Shown here in pieces: positions 62,184 to 64,000 of a DNA stretch of 64,000 bases. The DNA lies in the NCBI GenBank assembly GCA_030762895.1, contig JAUPTC010000018.1, forward strand, positions 558,001 to 622,000. The letters run 5' to 3'. Positions within the stretch are counted from its first letter, which is position 1. The number at the start of each line of letters is the position of its first letter. Below the pieces are notes generated by a model, which did no database searches, had not been told where the DNA came from, and worked only from the letters and a program-made list of their open reading frames with translations. The stretch comes from Sophora flavescens. Taxonomy: Eukaryota > Streptophyta > Magnoliopsida > Fabales > Fabaceae. A program made the translations under genes and the position numbers.

Positions 62184-64000
62184 AAAATTTTACCTAAAAC
62201 CCTAATTTTGACCCTAAACCCTAATTTTCACCCAAAACCCTATTTTTAACTCAAAACCCAAATTCTAACCCTGAGCCCTAAATTTGACCCGAAACCATAA
62301 TTTTGGCCAGAAACCCTAATTTTAACCCAAAACCCTAATTCTGACCCTATTTTTAACTCAAAACCCTAATTCAATCCCCAAACGCTAATTTTGACCCAAA
62401 ACCCTAATTTGGACCAAAAACCCAAATTTTAAGCCAAAACCCTAATTTTAACCTAAAGCTCTAATTTTGACCCAAAACCCTAATTCATACCCTAATTTTG
62501 ACCGTAAACCCTAAAATTGACCCAAAACCCTAATTTTGACCGAAAACCCCATTTTTAACTCAAAACCCAAATTCTAACCCAAAGGCCTAATTTTGACCCG
62601 AAACCCTAACTTTGACCCGAAACCCTAATTTTAACCCAAAACCCTAATTCTAACCCTATTTATGACCCAAAACCCTAATTCAAACCCAAAACCCTAATTT
62701 TGACCCGAAACCCTAATTCTAACCCAAAACCCTAATTCTAACCCTATTTTTGACCCAAAACCCTATTTTTAACTCAAAACCCTAATTCAAACCCCAAACA
62801 CTAATTTTAACCAAAAACCCAAATTTTAACCCAAAACCCAAATTTTAAGCCAAAGCTCTAATTTTGACCCAAAACCCTAATTCAAACCATAATTTTGACC
62901 CTAAACCCTAAAATTGACCCAAAACCCTAATTTAGACCCAAAAACCCATTTTTAACTCAAAACCCAAAGGCCTAATTTTGACCCAAAACCCTAATTTTGA
63001 CCCGAAACCCTAATTTTAACCCAAAACCCTAATTCTAACCCTATTTATGACCCAAAACCCTATTTTTAACTCAAAACCCTAATTCAAACCCCAAACTCTA
63101 ATTTTGACCCAAAACCCTAATTTGGACCAAAAACCCAAATTTTAATCGAAAACCCGAATTTTAACCCAAAGCTCTAATTTTGACCCAAAGCTCTAATTTT
63201 AACCCTAAGCCCTACTTTTGACCCAAAACCCTAATTTTGACCCGATACCGTAATTTTAACCCAAAACCCTAATTCTAACACTATTTAAGACCCAAACCCT
63301 ATTTTTAACTCAAAACCCTAATTCAAACCCCAAACGCTAATTTTGACCCAAAGCTCTAATTTTGACCCAAAACCCTAATTTAAACCCTAATATTGACCCT
63401 AAACCCTAAATTTAACCCTAAACCCTAATTTTGACCCAAAACCCAATTTTTAACTCAAAACCCAAATTCTAACCCTAAGCCCTAATTTTGACCCGAAACC
63501 CTAATTTTGACCCTAAAACCCTAATTTTGACCCTAAACCCTAATTTTCACCCAAAACCCTATTTTTAACTCAACCCAAATTCTAACCCTGAGCCCTAATT
63601 TTGACCCGAAACCATAATTTTGGCCAGAAACCCTAATTTTAACACAACCCTAATTCTGACCCTATTTTTAACTCAAAACCCTAATTCAAACCCCAAACGC
63701 TAATTTTGACCCAAAACCCTAATTTGGACCAAAAACCAAAATTTTAACCCAAAACCCTAATTCAAACCCTAATTTTGACCCAAAACCCTAATTTTGACCG
63801 AAAACCCCATTTTTAACTCAAAACCCAAATTCTAACCCTAAGCCCTAATTTTGACCCAAAACCCTAATTTCAACCCAAAACCCAAATTTTAACCAAAAAC
63901 CCAAATTTTGACCCAAAGCTCTAATTTTGGCCCAAAACCCTAATTCTAACCCTAAGCCCTAAAAACCCTAAACCCAAATTTTAACCAAAAGCTCAAATTT

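Larger units (their letters stand above)
1..64000 (+). repeat. Telomere-like satellite array, 19-bp monomer, spans whole window
   Basis: The whole window is a head-to-tail tandem array. The commonest word is ACCCTAATTTTGACCCAAA (19 bp, type A); type B has TTTTAACCC in place of TTTTGACCC. Further recurring words are CCCTATTTTTAACTCAAAA (19 bp) and 12-13 bp short forms such as CCCTAATTCAAA and CCCTAATTCTAAC. The C-rich strand is + throughout and G is scarce, found mainly in TTTTGACC, AAGCCC, AAGCTC and CCCG words. The monomer can be read as telomere-like CCCTAA and CCCAAA words separated by TTTTGA or TTTTAA; that it arose from telomere repeat is an inference. No gene, RNA gene or transposon is visible within it. 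Confidence 0.97.
57050..64000 (+). repeat. Region E: divergent HOR subfamily with extra duplications
   Basis: Private words include TTTAGACCG, AAAGGCCT preceded by CCC rather than CCCT, TTTTAAGCC, CCCTGAGCCC and TTTTGGCCAG. TTTTGGCCAG recurs (GGCC at 60,412; 61,383; 62,305; 63,622) at 971, 922 and 1,317 bp, and an AAAATTTTAC word at 58,571; 60,291; 61,262; 62,184. The rarer TTTTAATCG word recurs at 2,209 bp (60,935 and 63,144), close to the main HOR length. From about 58,640 to 59,960 words are irregular and landmarks few. Only satellite is seen. Confidence 0.8.

Noticed and set aside
1..64000. CRISPR array
   Set aside because: Short regular repeats are present, but there are no unique spacers; the sequence between repeats is the same repeat, and no cas genes are seen.
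1..64000. Transposons, tRNA, rRNA or viral insertions
   Set aside because: No stretch departs from the repeat vocabulary long enough to hold one; no terminal repeats, target duplications or structured RNA outlines were found.

Overview
This window holds no recognisable gene. From base 1 to 64,000 it is one head-to-tail satellite array built on a telomere-like theme. The basic word is about 19 bp, ACCCTAATTTTGACCCAAA (type A). Its close variants are a TTTTAACCC form (type B), a TTTTTAACTC form, and shortened 12-13 bp words ending in TTCTAA or TTCAAA. The C-rich strand is always the + strand; I saw no inversion and no clear foreign insertion. A megabase-type tandem array with CCCTAA and CCCTAAA words, scaffold Ns and no compact genes points to a eukaryotic heterochromatic or subtelomeric region. 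The lineage cannot be fixed, because both vertebrate-type CCCTAA and plant-type CCCTAAA words occur.

Layout. (A) 1 to about 8,480: degraded copies of a roughly 2.1-kb higher-order repeat (HOR), rich in small deletions. (B) About 8,480-12,490: plain type A/B monomers with almost no HOR landmarks. (C) About 12,490-15,760: mixed, with HOR fragments among plain monomers. (D) About 15,760-57,050: the main HOR array. A landmark box TTTTGATCC or a recognisable derivative recurs every 2.0-2.45 kb, and an AGGCCT site lies about 1.0 kb downstream of it in most units. (E) About 57,050-64,000: a divergent subfamily with extra ~0.92-0.97-kb duplications, interrupted by a 500-base N run (57,827-58,326) whose flanks are in register with each other.

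The most interesting points are these. The array has three nested levels: a 19-bp word, sub-blocks of 50 or 69 bp, and a ~2.2-kb HOR, plus a clade of six neighbouring HOR units with private variants. The strand asymmetry is extreme. Each type A word carries a small dyad (TTTTG-ACC-CAAAA), a GGG-TTTT-GGG motif on the opposite strand, and A/T tracts spaced at nearly one helical turn. A patchwork of clean and deletion-rich segments probably reflects uneven consensus quality, so the true HOR length is likely near the 2,278 bp of the cleanest unit. All open reading frames seen are repeat-derived and I regard none as a gene.
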